From CAVQOB01 sp963714325 (GTDB lineage: Bacteria > Pseudomonadota > Alphaproteobacteria > Rhizobiales > Hyphomicrobiaceae), in NCBI GenBank assembly GCA_963714325.1, contig CAVQOB010000003.1, positions 62,001-126,000 on the forward strand: a stretch of 64,000 nt of DNA, read 5' to 3'. Below are positions 27,895-36,294 of this stretch, in pieces. Within the stretch, counting starts at the first letter, position 1. Each line of letters opens with the position of its first letter. The notes under the pieces were generated by a model that saw nothing but the letters and a program-made list of their open reading frames with translations, ran no database searches and was not told the origin of the DNA. The position numbers and the translations under genes are program-made.

Positions 27895-28235
27895 GGCGGA
27901 TCTTTCGGCAGTGGCGTGTGGCGCGATGTTGTGATGGCGATGCCAGTACGCTCCTGCCAGCGGGCGCAGAAAACCGCCCATTCGGCATCTTCACGCGATG
28001 TGAAGATCGTTGAGCAGTCAATCGCCATTGGGTCATTTCGACCAAGCGGCATGCGCCCGAGTGCCCACGTTTTAAGTGGCTCGTGCACGATCAGCACATG
28101 GCGTGAGCCGCCAGCGACGTCCACACGCAAGAGATTGAGTAGCCGCATGAGATTGGGGCTGTGGTGGCCGATGGGCGCAATGCGAAATTCCTCGACCAGC
28201 GGCCAATCGGCTCGCGGATGGATCCTATAGACCAT
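27888..28235 (-). CDS. N,N-dimethylformamidase alpha (small) subunit-like protein
   Basis: The protein has 115 residues. Compared from memory with the dimethylformamidase small subunit, the same blocks appear in order: HHSPNLMRLLNLLRVD (versus HPSPYLQRVHNYFR), HVLIVHEPLKTWALGRM (versus a YYIYSEREWDAYRI block), and TIFTSREDAEWAVFCARWQE (versus a KTEEEAMHAVFLRRIE block). It overlaps the large-subunit gene by 7 bases and the HAD gene by 11 bases, strongly suggesting coupled translation and a two-subunit enzyme. Similarity is modest, so the assignment leans on both the sequence blocks and the position. Many annotators would leave it as hypothetical. Confidence 0.65.
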   Translation of the reverse strand: MVYRIHPRADWPLVEEFRIAPIGHHSPNLMRLLNLLRVDVAGGSRHVLIVHEPLKTWALGRMPLGRNDPMAIDCSTIFTSREDAEWAVFCARWQERTGIAITTSRHTPLPKDPPC

Positions 28236-28875
28236 GCGAAACCTCGAAGTCGAACGCGTCGAGGACGCCGTGCAAGCGGACCACCACGCGGTCAGCCACG
28301 TCGACTAATGCGGGGTCAACGCCAAATCCAAAAGCTCGAAGCTGGGCAGCCTTGGCACTACGAAGGCCGGTGACGCTGTCTTCGATCGCCAAAATACTTT
28401 GCGGCAATAGTCCCAATCGGCGGGCGGCTTGAGCGTAAGGCTCGGGGTCGGGCTTGCCTGCGGCCACATCGTCGACACTAATTGAAAACTCCATGTGCTC
28501 GCCTAGACCACCAACGGCCAAGTTCGCATTGACCACGGCTCGGTTTGAATTCGACACGGCGACTTGTCGAATGCCCCGTCTCGACAATTCGGCAACCAGC
28601 TGAAGTGCACCCGGCATGGGATTAATTCGCACAGCCAAGCGCAGATAGTGCTGGTTCAGCCCGTCGACCCATTGCCGCTGCTTGAGCCGCTGCCCAAACC
28701 TAGGCGCGAGGGCTTGCCAGACACCTTCTAAATGCACACCGACGAAATGGTCATCCGGAAGATCAGCGATGCTCACGCCGTGATCCTGGCAAACCAATTT
28801 CAGCGCGAGCAGGTGCACCGGCTCGCTGTCGACGAGCGTGCCATCAATGTCCCAAGCCACCGCCCGCAATGTCAT
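28225..28875 (-). CDS. HAD-superfamily phosphatase/phosphoglucomutase-like hydrolase
   Basis: The protein has 216 residues from the ATG at 28875. A much longer in-frame extension inside the kinase gene was rejected. The HAD motif I WDIDGTLVDSEP has Asp9 nucleophile and Asp11. Motif II is AVSNSN near residue 108, motif III contains the Lys of AAGKPDPEPY, and motif IV is AIEDSVTG. The helical cap after motif I marks subfamily IA (beta-phosphoglucomutase or sugar-phosphate phosphatase). It overlaps the kinase gene upstream (ATGA) and the small-subunit gene downstream. A role on a sugar phosphate made by the FGGY kinase is a reasonable inference. Confidence 0.9.
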   Translation of the reverse strand: MTLRAVAWDIDGTLVDSEPVHLLALKLVCQDHGVSIADLPDDHFVGVHLEGVWQALAPRFGQRLKQRQWVDGLNQHYLRLAVRINPMPGALQLVAELSRRGIRQVAVSNSNRAVVNANLAVGGLGEHMEFSISVDDVAAGKPDPEPYAQAARRLGLLPQSILAIEDSVTGLRSAKAAQLRAFGFGVDPALVDVADRVVVRLHGVLDAFDFEVSHGL

Positions 28876-30383
28876 GGCGCAAATTCCTGTTGCACTTTGG
28901 CGAGCGCTTCGTAGCTGGCGCGAAAGCGCCGGTAACCCGATTGATAAACGGCCTGATGGGCCGCATTCGGTGTAAATAATTCTCCGGGCGTCACAAACGT
29001 CCCAACGCCGTTCCAATCGCTGCTCAGCCCGGTGCCGATCGCGGCCAACCATGCGGCCCCGAGGCAGGACCCCGGATGGCCTTTAAGCGTGCGGATGGGC
29101 GCACCCAACACATCGGCGCAGATCTGCACCCACAGCCGCGAGTTTGCACCGCCATCCGAGGCAAAATATCGGGTGGTCGGGTGCCCCATGTCGTTGAACA
29201 CCTCCACATGATGGCGAAAGGCATAGGCAAAGCTTTCGAGCATCGCGCGCCAAAGATGGCGCGTGTCGTGGTTGAGGCTTAGGCCGAGAATGGCGCCGCG
29301 AGCGGCTGCATCATGGATGGGTGTCTTTTCACCCAAAAAATTGGGCAGGATGTGCACCCCATCGGAACCCGCCGGAATTTGCTCTGCCAACTGATCCATA
29401 TATTGGTGTACGCTGATGCCCGCTGCCTTGGCGGCTTCGGCTTGGCCGGTGGCAATCCGGTCAATGAACCAGTTCAACGCCGAGCCGCCTGAGGCCATGC
29501 AGCCGTTGGGCATAAATTGTCCGGGGATCAAATGATGATCCAAGAACATGCGGCGGTCCGGTCTTGGGCTTTGGGTGGCAATGAGAATGTCGGCCGAACC
29601 ACCGAATTTGAGCAAGACGTCGCCCGGATTGAGAATTCCGGCTGCGTACGCGGAGGCCACGTGATCGGCGGCGCCACCCACCACCGGGGTGTTGATGGCC
29701 AAGCCAGTTGCGGCCGCTGCAGTGGCTGTGACGTGACCTAGAATTTCGTGAGATAAGACCTTGGTTGGGATCGCTTCTCGCGCAACATGTCCAAGGGCAA
29801 TCAATTCATCAGATAGTTCCAACGTAGCGAGATCAACAAACCCGGCCTCGAGCGCCCAGTTTTGTTCGACAGCGCGCACGCCGGTCAGGCGCCAATTAAT
29901 AAAGTCATAGGAACCAAAGACCGTGTCGATGCGCGAGAATACCTCAGGTTCGAATTGCTCGATCCAGCGTAACCGGCTGGCAACCAATTGTTGGTTGATA
30001 CCGTTGCCAGCTTTGGCGATGAATTCGGCCTCGGGTATCTCAGCGGCGATTGCTCGCACTTGAGCACCGGTACGTCCATCGCTTTGCTGGATCGACGGAC
30101 GCAGCAATGCGCCGACCTTATCTAGTAACACAGTCGCCGGTAGCATTCCGGTGACGCCGACTGCACGAATGGCAGCAGCCGGCAATTGCGCTTTGGTGAG
30201 TAACTCCGGCACCAACTCGCAAACATTGCTCCACCATTGCTCGGGATCTTCTTCTGCCCACCCCTGCTGCGGAGAAAACAAAGTCACCGGCCGGGTGGCC
30301 TGCGCGAGCACCTTGCCACCCACGTCAATAAGGATCGCGATGGTCGATGTAGTGCCAATGTCTATGCCGAGCACACAGGACAT
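28872..30383 (-). CDS. FGGY-family carbohydrate kinase (xylulokinase-like)
   Basis: The protein has 503 residues from the ATG at 30383 (a GTG 3 codons earlier is possible). The N-terminal ATPase-fold motif LGIDIGTTSTIAILID is at residues 3-18, QQGWAEEDPEQWW around 42-54, and the catalytic Asp region QQSDGRTGAQVRAI near 100. C-terminal motifs include VVGGAADHVASAYAAGI, HILPNFLGEKTPIHD and the signature-like FASDGGANSRLWVQICADVL. Members phosphorylate xylulose, other pentuloses or polyols. It overlaps the downstream HAD gene by 4 bases and starts 5 bases after the end of the BtpA-like gene, so the three are one operon. Confidence 0.92.
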   Translation of the reverse strand: MSCVLGIDIGTTSTIAILIDVGGKVLAQATRPVTLFSPQQGWAEEDPEQWWSNVCELVPELLTKAQLPAAAIRAVGVTGMLPATVLLDKVGALLRPSIQQSDGRTGAQVRAIAAEIPEAEFIAKAGNGINQQLVASRLRWIEQFEPEVFSRIDTVFGSYDFINWRLTGVRAVEQNWALEAGFVDLATLELSDELIALGHVAREAIPTKVLSHEILGHVTATAAAATGLAINTPVVGGAADHVASAYAAGILNPGDVLLKFGGSADILIATQSPRPDRRMFLDHHLIPGQFMPNGCMASGGSALNWFIDRIATGQAEAAKAAGISVHQYMDQLAEQIPAGSDGVHILPNFLGEKTPIHDAAARGAILGLSLNHDTRHLWRAMLESFAYAFRHHVEVFNDMGHPTTRYFASDGGANSRLWVQICADVLGAPIRTLKGHPGSCLGAAWLAAIGTGLSSDWNGVGTFVTPGELFTPNAAHQAVYQSGYRRFRASYEALAKVQQEFAP

Positions 30384-30388
30384 GGCAC

Positions 30389-31192
30389 TCACCGGATGGA
30401 ATTAACGACTGCCATGAAGCGCTTGACCCGATCCGGATCAACAGATTTCCAAGTATCGCCACCGACCTTGAAGTGGGTGCCGATAATGCAACCGGATGCG
30501 ACGGACATCACATCACGGACATTGTCGATGTTCACACCGGTGTTGGCAAAAACGGGCACCTTGTCCCCTACGGTTTCGGCGACTTTTCGCAAATCGGTGG
30601 CATCGGCAGGCTGGCCGGTGATCGGGCCCGACACCAAAATGGCGTCTGCCAGCGAGGAGAAAATGGCCGATTTGGCCCGCAACTCGATTGGACGTTGATC
30701 CAGAGAGTATGCAAATTCCGCGTTGATATTGAAAAGCAGCTTCATATCCTGGCGATGAAGGTCGCGACGCAGGCGGGCCGGGGTCGCGCAATCTGGGGCC
30801 CACACACCCATGTCAGACGCGAAGACGCCGGTGAAAATCTCGCGCACGAACTGTGCACCCGTGACTGCGCCAATAGCTACCGAGGCCGTCGGGTCCCACA
30901 AGTAGTTGACGCCGAACGGGACCTTCAGTGCCGACTTACTAGCGGCCACAACAGCGCTCATTGCTGCAATGCTTTGCGGTGTCCCTTTGAGCAAATAGGG
31001 ACGGTCATTTTCGTTGCCGAACATAATGGCATCGACGCCACCGACCTGGAGCTTTTCGATCTCGCCCCTGGCATCATCGATCAGTTTATTCATGCCGCCG
31101 TCGGCGTCATACAACGGAGAGCCCGGTAAAGCGCCAATGTGGCACATCGCGATGACAGCCTTTTTCTTGCCGCCAAGGAAATCGAAGATCAT
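30389..31192 (-). CDS. BtpA/SgcQ-family protein (TIM-barrel)
   Basis: The protein has 267 residues from the second of two close ATGs (31192), chosen for its spacing to GAAGG. Typical BtpA/SgcQ features are AVIAMCHIGALPGSPLYD near the N-terminus, VDAIMFGNENDRPYL, the VNYLWDPTASVAIGAVTGAQ segment, GPITGQPAD and VFANTGVNIDNV. BtpA was described as needed for photosystem I stability in cyanobacteria, while SgcQ sits in a sugar operon of enterics. In proteobacteria such genes accompany sugar kinases and DeoR regulators, and the biochemical activity is not settled. It is preceded by the deoR-type gene and followed by the kinase. Confidence 0.9.
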   Translation of the reverse strand: MIFDFLGGKKKAVIAMCHIGALPGSPLYDADGGMNKLIDDARGEIEKLQVGGVDAIMFGNENDRPYLLKGTPQSIAAMSAVVAASKSALKVPFGVNYLWDPTASVAIGAVTGAQFVREIFTGVFASDMGVWAPDCATPARLRRDLHRQDMKLLFNINAEFAYSLDQRPIELRAKSAIFSSLADAILVSGPITGQPADATDLRKVAETVGDKVPVFANTGVNIDNVRDVMSVASGCIIGTHFKVGGDTWKSVDPDRVKRFMAVVNSIR

Positions 31193-31204
31193 ATGCATTA
31201 CCTT

Positions 31205-32029
31205 CTAGTTGAGGGATGGGGCGATCTCGACGCGCACGCCGGCGGCAGAGAAAGCGTCTTGCAGATTTGTGGGCACCGCGGTGTTGGTCACCACAAGATC
31301 GATGGCCTTCAACCGTGCGACCAAGGTGGAAGAGGTGCGGTTGAATTTTAAGTCATCGACCAGCAACACTTTTCGGGCAGATCGCTCAATCAGCGCACGC
31401 TTGATCTCGGAGTCTTCAAAGGAATAGTCGTACAGACCCATTTCGGTAACGCCGGAGGCACCGAGAAAGACGACATCGAAACTCTGATTGCGGAGAAAAT
31501 CGACAGCGCTCGCGCCAATGATCGATGGTTCGGTGCCGTAAATGCGGCCGCTGGGCAAGTAGACCTCGACACGAGTTTGCTTGAGGGCTGACGCCACCCT
31601 CAAACTCGTGGTGAAGACCCTCAACGGCAAATCGCTGATGCATCTCGCCAGCGCCAGGGTTGTGGAGCCAATATCGATCGCGACAGTCTTCGCCCCCCCC
31701 AAGAGATTGAGCGCATGCCTCGCGATCGCCATCTTGGCCTCATGTCGCTCCGTTTCGCGCAATTCGAGGCTAGGCTCTTCCAGTACCGCCGCATGGCGCG
31801 TCGGCGGATCAAGGGCAACGGCACCGCCGTGACTGCGCGCAAGGTCGCCGCGCTCGACGAGTTGGTCGAGATCGCGCCGGAGCGTCATCTCGGAGACCCC
31901 CAGGCGCTGAGCCATATCCACAGTAGCCACGAAGCCGTGCAACTCTACCTCGCGGAGGATCAGTTCATGGCGCATGCCCACGGGTAATTTCTTTCGTCGG
32001 TTGTCGGCTACGCTTACATTTTGCGTCAT
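31205..32029 (-). CDS. DeoR/GlpR-family transcriptional regulator
   Basis: The protein has 274 residues. The N-terminal DeoR helix-turn-helix is at about residues 19-70 (GFVATVDMAQRLGVSEMTLR, RDLDQLVERGDLARSHGG). The C-terminal sugar-phosphate-sensing DeoRC domain contains AIDIGSTTLALARCI, YLPSGRIYGTEPSIIG and VLLVDDLKFNRTS. It is the first gene of the leftward operon and divergent from the SDR/ABC genes at 32326, so it probably controls both directions. A palindrome at 32253-32269 is a candidate site. DeoR proteins usually respond to a phosphorylated sugar, consistent with the FGGY kinase. Confidence 0.93.
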   Translation of the reverse strand: MTQNVSVADNRRKKLPVGMRHELILREVELHGFVATVDMAQRLGVSEMTLRRDLDQLVERGDLARSHGGAVALDPPTRHAAVLEEPSLELRETERHEAKMAIARHALNLLGGAKTVAIDIGSTTLALARCISDLPLRVFTTSLRVASALKQTRVEVYLPSGRIYGTEPSIIGASAVDFLRNQSFDVVFLGASGVTEMGLYDYSFEDSEIKRALIERSARKVLLVDDLKFNRTSSTLVARLKAIDLVVTNTAVPTNLQDAFSAAGVRVEIAPSLN

Positions 32030-32325
32030 GTGCGATTACCCGGCGCAAGCGGCAGGCCTCCCTGGCGCGCACAAAAGTCTTCACCCCTATTGGCGACTGC
32101 GGGAGCCGAGCAGAAATCGAATTGCATTGGTGGAGCTGGCGGTTGGCGACGCGTTTTGATGTCAACGGTCATCGTCTGCCCCACCTGGGTGATCTGGTTC
32201 ATCGACGCTAAGGAGCATCAACTCCCCCTCTTAGAACACCAGCGCACAAAAAACAACAAATTATGTTGTCTAACGTTTGCGAATGTGCGTATCGTTCGAT
32301 CTAGTTGTTCGGGGACGAGCGCCAG
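32030..32325. promoter_or_regulatory. Divergent promoter region with palindrome ACAACA-5-TGTTGT
   Basis: The 296-bp gap between the deoR-type gene and the rightward SDR gene should hold both promoters. The perfect inverted repeat ACAACA (32253-32258) and TGTTGT (32264-32269), separated by AATTA, is the clearest operator candidate. It lies 57 bases upstream of the SDR start in the most AT-rich part of the gap. No other element is clear. Confidence 0.45.
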
Positions 32326-33087
32326 ATGAGCCAGGCAGTGTTAGTTACCGGAGGCGCCAACGGCATCGGATTGGCTTCCGCGAAGGCCTTTCATCGCAAC
32401 GGCTACCGGGTGGCTATTGCTGATCTGGATGAAGATGCCGCCCACGCCGCCGCCCGCTGGTTAGGCGAGCACGCCGCGGGCTTCCGCATGGATGTGCGAG
32501 ATCGCGCGAGCACCCAGGCGGTTTTTGACAAGGCGGTGGCGCGCTTTGGCAAGGTTGATGTCGTGCACGCCAATGCCGGGGTTTCGAACATGCGCAGAGC
32601 CGTGGACATCACGGACGACGATTGGGCGTTCAATTTTGACGTCAATGCCAAGGGCGTTTTTCTGACCAATCAAATTGCCGTTCGCTATTTTCTGAAAGCC
32701 GGAGTGCCGGGCGTCATCGTCAACACCGCTTCCTTGGCCGGGAAGCGAGGGGCACCGCTTCTCGCGCACTACTCGGCCAGCAAATTTGCGGTGCTGGGCT
32801 GGACCCAATCGCTCGCGCTGGAGCACGCTAAGGATGGTATTCGGGTCAACGCGGTTTGCCCTGGCTTCGTCAAGACACCGATGCAGGAACGCGAGGTGCT
32901 TTGGGAGGCCGAGCTGTTGGGGACAAGCCCAGAAGCGGTCCGCCAGTCTTACATCGATCAAACGCCGCTCGGACGCCTGGAAACACCTGAAGACGTCGCC
33001 GACGTCGTGGTTTTCCTCGCCTCGGACGCCGCACGGTTCATGACCGGTCAAGGCATCAACGTCACCGGTGGCGTCTACATGGGCTGA
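32326..33087 (+). CDS. Short-chain dehydrogenase/reductase (SDR)
   Basis: The classical SDR has 253 residues from the ATG at 32326; a start 7 codons upstream lacks support. TGGANGIG is at residues 8-15, the acidic IADLDE after beta-2 suggests NAD, NAG is at 83-85, the catalytic Ser is in NTASLAGK (about 136), and Tyr149/Lys153 are in HYSASKFA. The C-terminus MTGQGINVTGGVYMG is usual. It is the first gene of the rightward operon leading into the NitT/TauT-type importer. It may carry out a second redox step of the same pathway as the leftward genes. Confidence 0.92.
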   Translation: MSQAVLVTGGANGIGLASAKAFHRNGYRVAIADLDEDAAHAAARWLGEHAAGFRMDVRDRASTQAVFDKAVARFGKVDVVHANAGVSNMRRAVDITDDDWAFNFDVNAKGVFLTNQIAVRYFLKAGVPGVIVNTASLAGKRGAPLLAHYSASKFAVLGWTQSLALEHAKDGIRVNAVCPGFVKTPMQEREVLWEAELLGTSPEAVRQSYIDQTPLGRLETPEDVADVVVFLASDAARFMTGQGINVTGGVYMG

Positions 33088-33125
33088 TGTGAAGTTACAG
33101 CACGGCGTTTCAACAGGCACCCCAC

Positions 33126-33926
33126 ATGACCGATCAACGAACCACAGAGATTCCGGACGTCGCGGCCGCCTCGTGGCTCGATCGAGTGCCGTCCTGGGCT
33201 ATCAATCTGTTGTCGGCCAGCGTTGCATTGGGGCTTTGGTTTCTTGTCGGAGTGCTGGATCTCAAGGGCATCCCTTCTCCTCTGGAGGTGTGGCGGGCGG
33301 GCGTGCGATCAGCGCAGTCAGGCGTCTTGGTAGCTGACATCGTGGCCAGCCTCCAACGCGTTTTGACTGGGCTTGTATTGGGCGTTCTTTGTGCCATCCC
33401 CGTCGCATTCGCCATGGGTTGGTACCGGATCGCTCGTGCTGTGATGGAACCTTGGATCCAGTTTCTGAGAACCGTACCGCCGATCGCGCTCATTCCCCTC
33501 GTGGTTGTTCTGTTTGGTATCGGCGAAGTGCCGAAAATCATGATCATCTTTTTTGCGGCGTTTCTTACCGCCATCATTTCCATCTACCAAGGCGTGGTCG
33601 ATACCGACCGGACGTTGATCAACGCGGCACGCGTCCTTGGTGCCAGCGACCGTGATGTCTTCCTGCGCGTGGTCGTGCCAGCGGCCATGCCATTTGTCTT
33701 CGTTGGCATTCGCATCGCGCTGGCCGCGTCTTGGTCGACCTTGGTCGCTTCGGAGTTGGTGGCCGCTCAAAGAGGGCTTGGTTATCGGATGCAGATCGCC
33801 GGTCTCTACTTTGATCTGCCAACCATCTATCTCAACATTCTCGTCATTGGCATGTTTGGCTTCCTGATGGATCGCATCCTTTTGCTGTTCGAGGGACGGT
33901 TACTTGGCTGGCAGGAGCGAAAGTAA
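33126..33926 (+). CDS. ABC transporter permease (NitT/TauT/SsuC family)
   Basis: The protein has 266 residues with about six membrane helices. The first, VPSWAINLLSASVALGLWFL, is near residue 30, and the SsuC/TauC-like core includes LRTVPPIALIPLVVVLFGIG, the EAA-like loop LINAARVLGASDRDVFLRVV, and VAAQRGLGYRMQIAGLY. Such importers bring in taurine, alkanesulfonates, nitrate, pyrimidines or aromatic acids. It is followed by the ATPase gene after 6 bases. Confidence 0.93.
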   Translation: MTDQRTTEIPDVAAASWLDRVPSWAINLLSASVALGLWFLVGVLDLKGIPSPLEVWRAGVRSAQSGVLVADIVASLQRVLTGLVLGVLCAIPVAFAMGWYRIARAVMEPWIQFLRTVPPIALIPLVVVLFGIGEVPKIMIIFFAAFLTAIISIYQGVVDTDRTLINAARVLGASDRDVFLRVVVPAAMPFVFVGIRIALAASWSTLVASELVAAQRGLGYRMQIAGLYFDLPTIYLNILVIGMFGFLMDRILLLFEGRLLGWQERK

Positions 33927-33932
33927 GACCCA

Positions 33933-34742
33933 ATGCAAAGCATCGGTTCGCAATCCTCCGACAAGCGCGTTGACGACAAAATCGTGTTTGATCGCGTCAC
34001 GAAGACTTACGGCAAGGGCAGCACAGCGTTCAAGGCTGTGGAGGAAACGACCCTCGGTATTGCGGACAAATCATTTGTCACGGTCGTCGGGCCCTCAGGG
34101 TGCGGCAAGACCACGATGATGCAAATGGCTGCAGGCTTGGTGAAGCCTGACACCGGACAAGTCCGCGTTGGCGGAAAGCCGGTCAACGGGCCCAGTCCAG
34201 AGCGTGGTGTCGTCTTCCAGCAATTTGCGTTGTTCCCCTGGTTGACGGTGCAGGAAAATGTCGAATTCGGACTTCGCATCGCCAAGCTCGACAAGAAAAC
34301 TCGCACCGAGACAGCCCTTCGCTATATCGAACTCGTTGGGCTGAGCGACTTTCGCAACAACCTGCCAAAGACGCTTTCCGGTGGCATGAAGCAGCGTTGC
34401 GCCATTGCCAGGGCCTGGGCTGTCAATCCCGAGATCTTGCTCATGGACGAGCCATTTGGCGCGCTTGATGCGATGACCCGCGTCTCGCTGAATGATCAAC
34501 TTCTCAGCGCATGGCGCCAGCGACAATCGACCGTGATGTTCATCACGCATGATGTTGATGAGGCCGTGTACCTCGCCACGCACATCGTCGTCATGGCCGC
34601 CAAGCCAGGGCGTGTAACGCAAGTGCTCTCGGTGAACCTGCCATGGCCGCGCAACGAAGACGTTCGGTTTTCTCCGGAATTTGTCGAGATGCGCAAGGCT
34701 GTCTGGCACGCCGTCCATACCAAACCCAGTGCTTCGCGTTAG
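33933..34742 (+). CDS. ABC transporter ATP-binding protein (NitT/TauT/SsuB family)
   Basis: The 269-residue ATPase has Walker A GPSGCGKT at residues 53-60, Q-loop VVFQQFALFPWLTVQENVEF, signature TLSGGMKQRCAIARAWAVNP and Walker B LLMDEPFGALDAMTR. The H-loop is in MFITHDVDEAVYLATH. It energises import by the neighbouring permease and binding protein. It is intact, and its length fits SsuB/TauB. Confidence 0.94.
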   Translation: MQSIGSQSSDKRVDDKIVFDRVTKTYGKGSTAFKAVEETTLGIADKSFVTVVGPSGCGKTTMMQMAAGLVKPDTGQVRVGGKPVNGPSPERGVVFQQFALFPWLTVQENVEFGLRIAKLDKKTRTETALRYIELVGLSDFRNNLPKTLSGGMKQRCAIARAWAVNPEILLMDEPFGALDAMTRVSLNDQLLSAWRQRQSTVMFITHDVDEAVYLATHIVVMAAKPGRVTQVLSVNLPWPRNEDVRFSPEFVEMRKAVWHAVHTKPSASR

Positions 34743-34781
34743 TTCGCGATGTTTGTTGTTGTTTAAACCAAGGAGACTCCC

Positions 34782-35789
34782 ATGATCACGCGTAGAAAAG
34801 CAGTCAAGTCGATCGGCCTTTCAGCAGTCGCGACGACGATGGTCCCGACAGGTGGGGCATGGGCTCAAGGCAAAGTGAAGATCAATTTCGGTTACATCGC
34901 CGACGCGGCCGTCGGCCCTTTGGTGGCCATCGCGAATAAGCGCAATCTGTGGGACAAATACGGTCTGGAAGCCAATCTCGTCCAATTCACCAATGGACCA
35001 AGTCAGGTCGTGGCAATGACGGCCGGTAGTCTGGATGCGGGCTTCCTGGGGTCCGGCGCCATGTGGTTGCCAGCGGCGGGGCGCGTCAAGGTGCTCGGCA
35101 TTAATCTGCTCGACCTTGGCAACGTCGTCTTGGGGCAACCGACTGGCGGCGACACGATCGCCAGCCTGAAAGGAAAGGAAGTCGGCGTTTCCGAGGGCAC
35201 TTCCGGTGAAATGATATTGCGCCAAGCCCTCGGTAAAGCCGGCATGACGATCAACGATATCCAAAAGGTAAACCTCGACCCCGCGACTTTGGTGCCCGCG
35301 TTCATTGCTGGGCGCGTAGCCGCGGCCGCCATCTGGTACCCTCCAGCCGCCACGATTTTCGAAAAAGTCCCCACTGCGAAACTGCTGTCCTCGGACAAGG
35401 AGTTCTATCCCGCATTGGCCCCGGTCAGTGCCTTCGTCGCCCGACCGGAGTCGGTGACTGGAAACCGTGAAGGATTGGTTCGATTGATGGCGGTGATGCA
35501 GGATGCGATGGACTATCGCGTCGACAATTTGGACGAAACAATAAAGCTTACTGCGGCCCTGACGACGCTGAGTGAGCAACTGATCGGTTCCATTCTCAAA
35601 TCAGATATTATTCGCATGTTCAAAACCGCGGAGCTGGTGGCCGCGACTAAGGAGGGCAAAGTGGTGCGCTGGCTTGATGGCCGCAATCAACAGTTCGTCG
35701 CGCTCGACAAGGTCAAGACAGCAGTACCCGCTACCGATTTCTATTTGGCGGATATTTTTCTAGAGGGCGCATCGAGGGTCAAGGCATAG
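34782..35789 (+). CDS. ABC transporter substrate-binding protein (NitT/TauT/SsuA family)
   Basis: The protein has 335 residues with an N-terminal twin-arginine-like signal (MITRRKAVKSIGLSAVATTM), with likely cleavage after AWAQG. The mature domain has the SsuA/THI5-like pattern, with GPLVAIANKRNLWDKYGLEA, SLKGKEVGVSEGTSGEMILR and VPAFIAGRVAAAAIWYPPAA. A perfect hairpin 21 bases after the stop ends the operon. The ligand cannot be assigned. A sulfonate or sulfate-ester compound would suit the sulfatase cluster but is only a guess. Confidence 0.92.
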   Translation: MITRRKAVKSIGLSAVATTMVPTGGAWAQGKVKINFGYIADAAVGPLVAIANKRNLWDKYGLEANLVQFTNGPSQVVAMTAGSLDAGFLGSGAMWLPAAGRVKVLGINLLDLGNVVLGQPTGGDTIASLKGKEVGVSEGTSGEMILRQALGKAGMTINDIQKVNLDPATLVPAFIAGRVAAAAIWYPPAATIFEKVPTAKLLSSDKEFYPALAPVSAFVARPESVTGNREGLVRLMAVMQDAMDYRVDNLDETIKLTAALTTLSEQLIGSILKSDIIRMFKTAELVAATKEGKVVRWLDGRNQQFVALDKVKTAVPATDFYLADIFLEGASRVKA

Positions 35790-35809
35790 GATTTCCGGCG
35801 CAGACCAAC

Positions 35810-35847
35810 CTATTCAGAGCCGAATTTCCGTCATCGGCTCTGAATAG
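35810..35847 (+). terminator. Stem-loop terminator after the NitT/TauT-type importer operon
   Basis: A perfect 14-bp stem, CTATTCAGAGCCGA at 35810-35823 and its complement at 35834-35847, closes a 10-base loop. It lies 21 bases downstream of the binding-protein stop. There is no long U-run, so it may act as a processing or stability hairpin as well. Confidence 0.65.
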
Positions 35848-36081
35848 TGCATGCGGATCGTCGGCCAGCAGAACAGCACGACATCGGCCATGGCAGGTAA
35901 ATTCTACGGTGGTAATAAATAGCCAACGATCTGACCCGACACGACTGTCGGCAAAATGCCTCGCTGAAAGTGTATGTGCTCAGTCTATCGCGCCGAGGCG
36001 TTCTCTGTGTTCGACCATTCGATTATGAAAATCGGCAAGCCGATCTCTGTCGCCCAGGTCGTCGAGTGACCGTTCGGCAGC

Positions 36082-36294
36082 CTACCGGAAGTCTATAAAC
36101 GTGCACGCTGGCCAACTATGACGCTGAAGCGCCAGTCGAGTCGCCCCAGCCGCGAACGCGAAGACATCGTCGCCGCCCGCGACCATCAACGCCGGGTCCG
36201 CCTTGCTCGCCATCGGATCGCCCATCGGATGCCACATGTGGCTGGCGTTGTTCGCCTTGATGAAATTGGGCGATAGATTGGGTTCGATCGTCAT
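36082..36294 (-). pseudogene. Class III aminotransferase, N-terminal fragment
   Basis: The 70-residue frame begins MTIEPNLSPNFIKANNASHM and continues WHPMGDPMASKADPALMVAG. This is like the N-terminus of omega-amino-acid or aspartate-family class III aminotransferases (a WHPM motif followed by an active-site-strand preamble). After about 50 residues the similarity ends, and the frame stops at 36082. No PLP-lysine domain follows. Its start overlaps the end of the dead marR gene by 3 bases (CAT shared), so the two were once an operon. It is a remnant. Confidence 0.55.
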
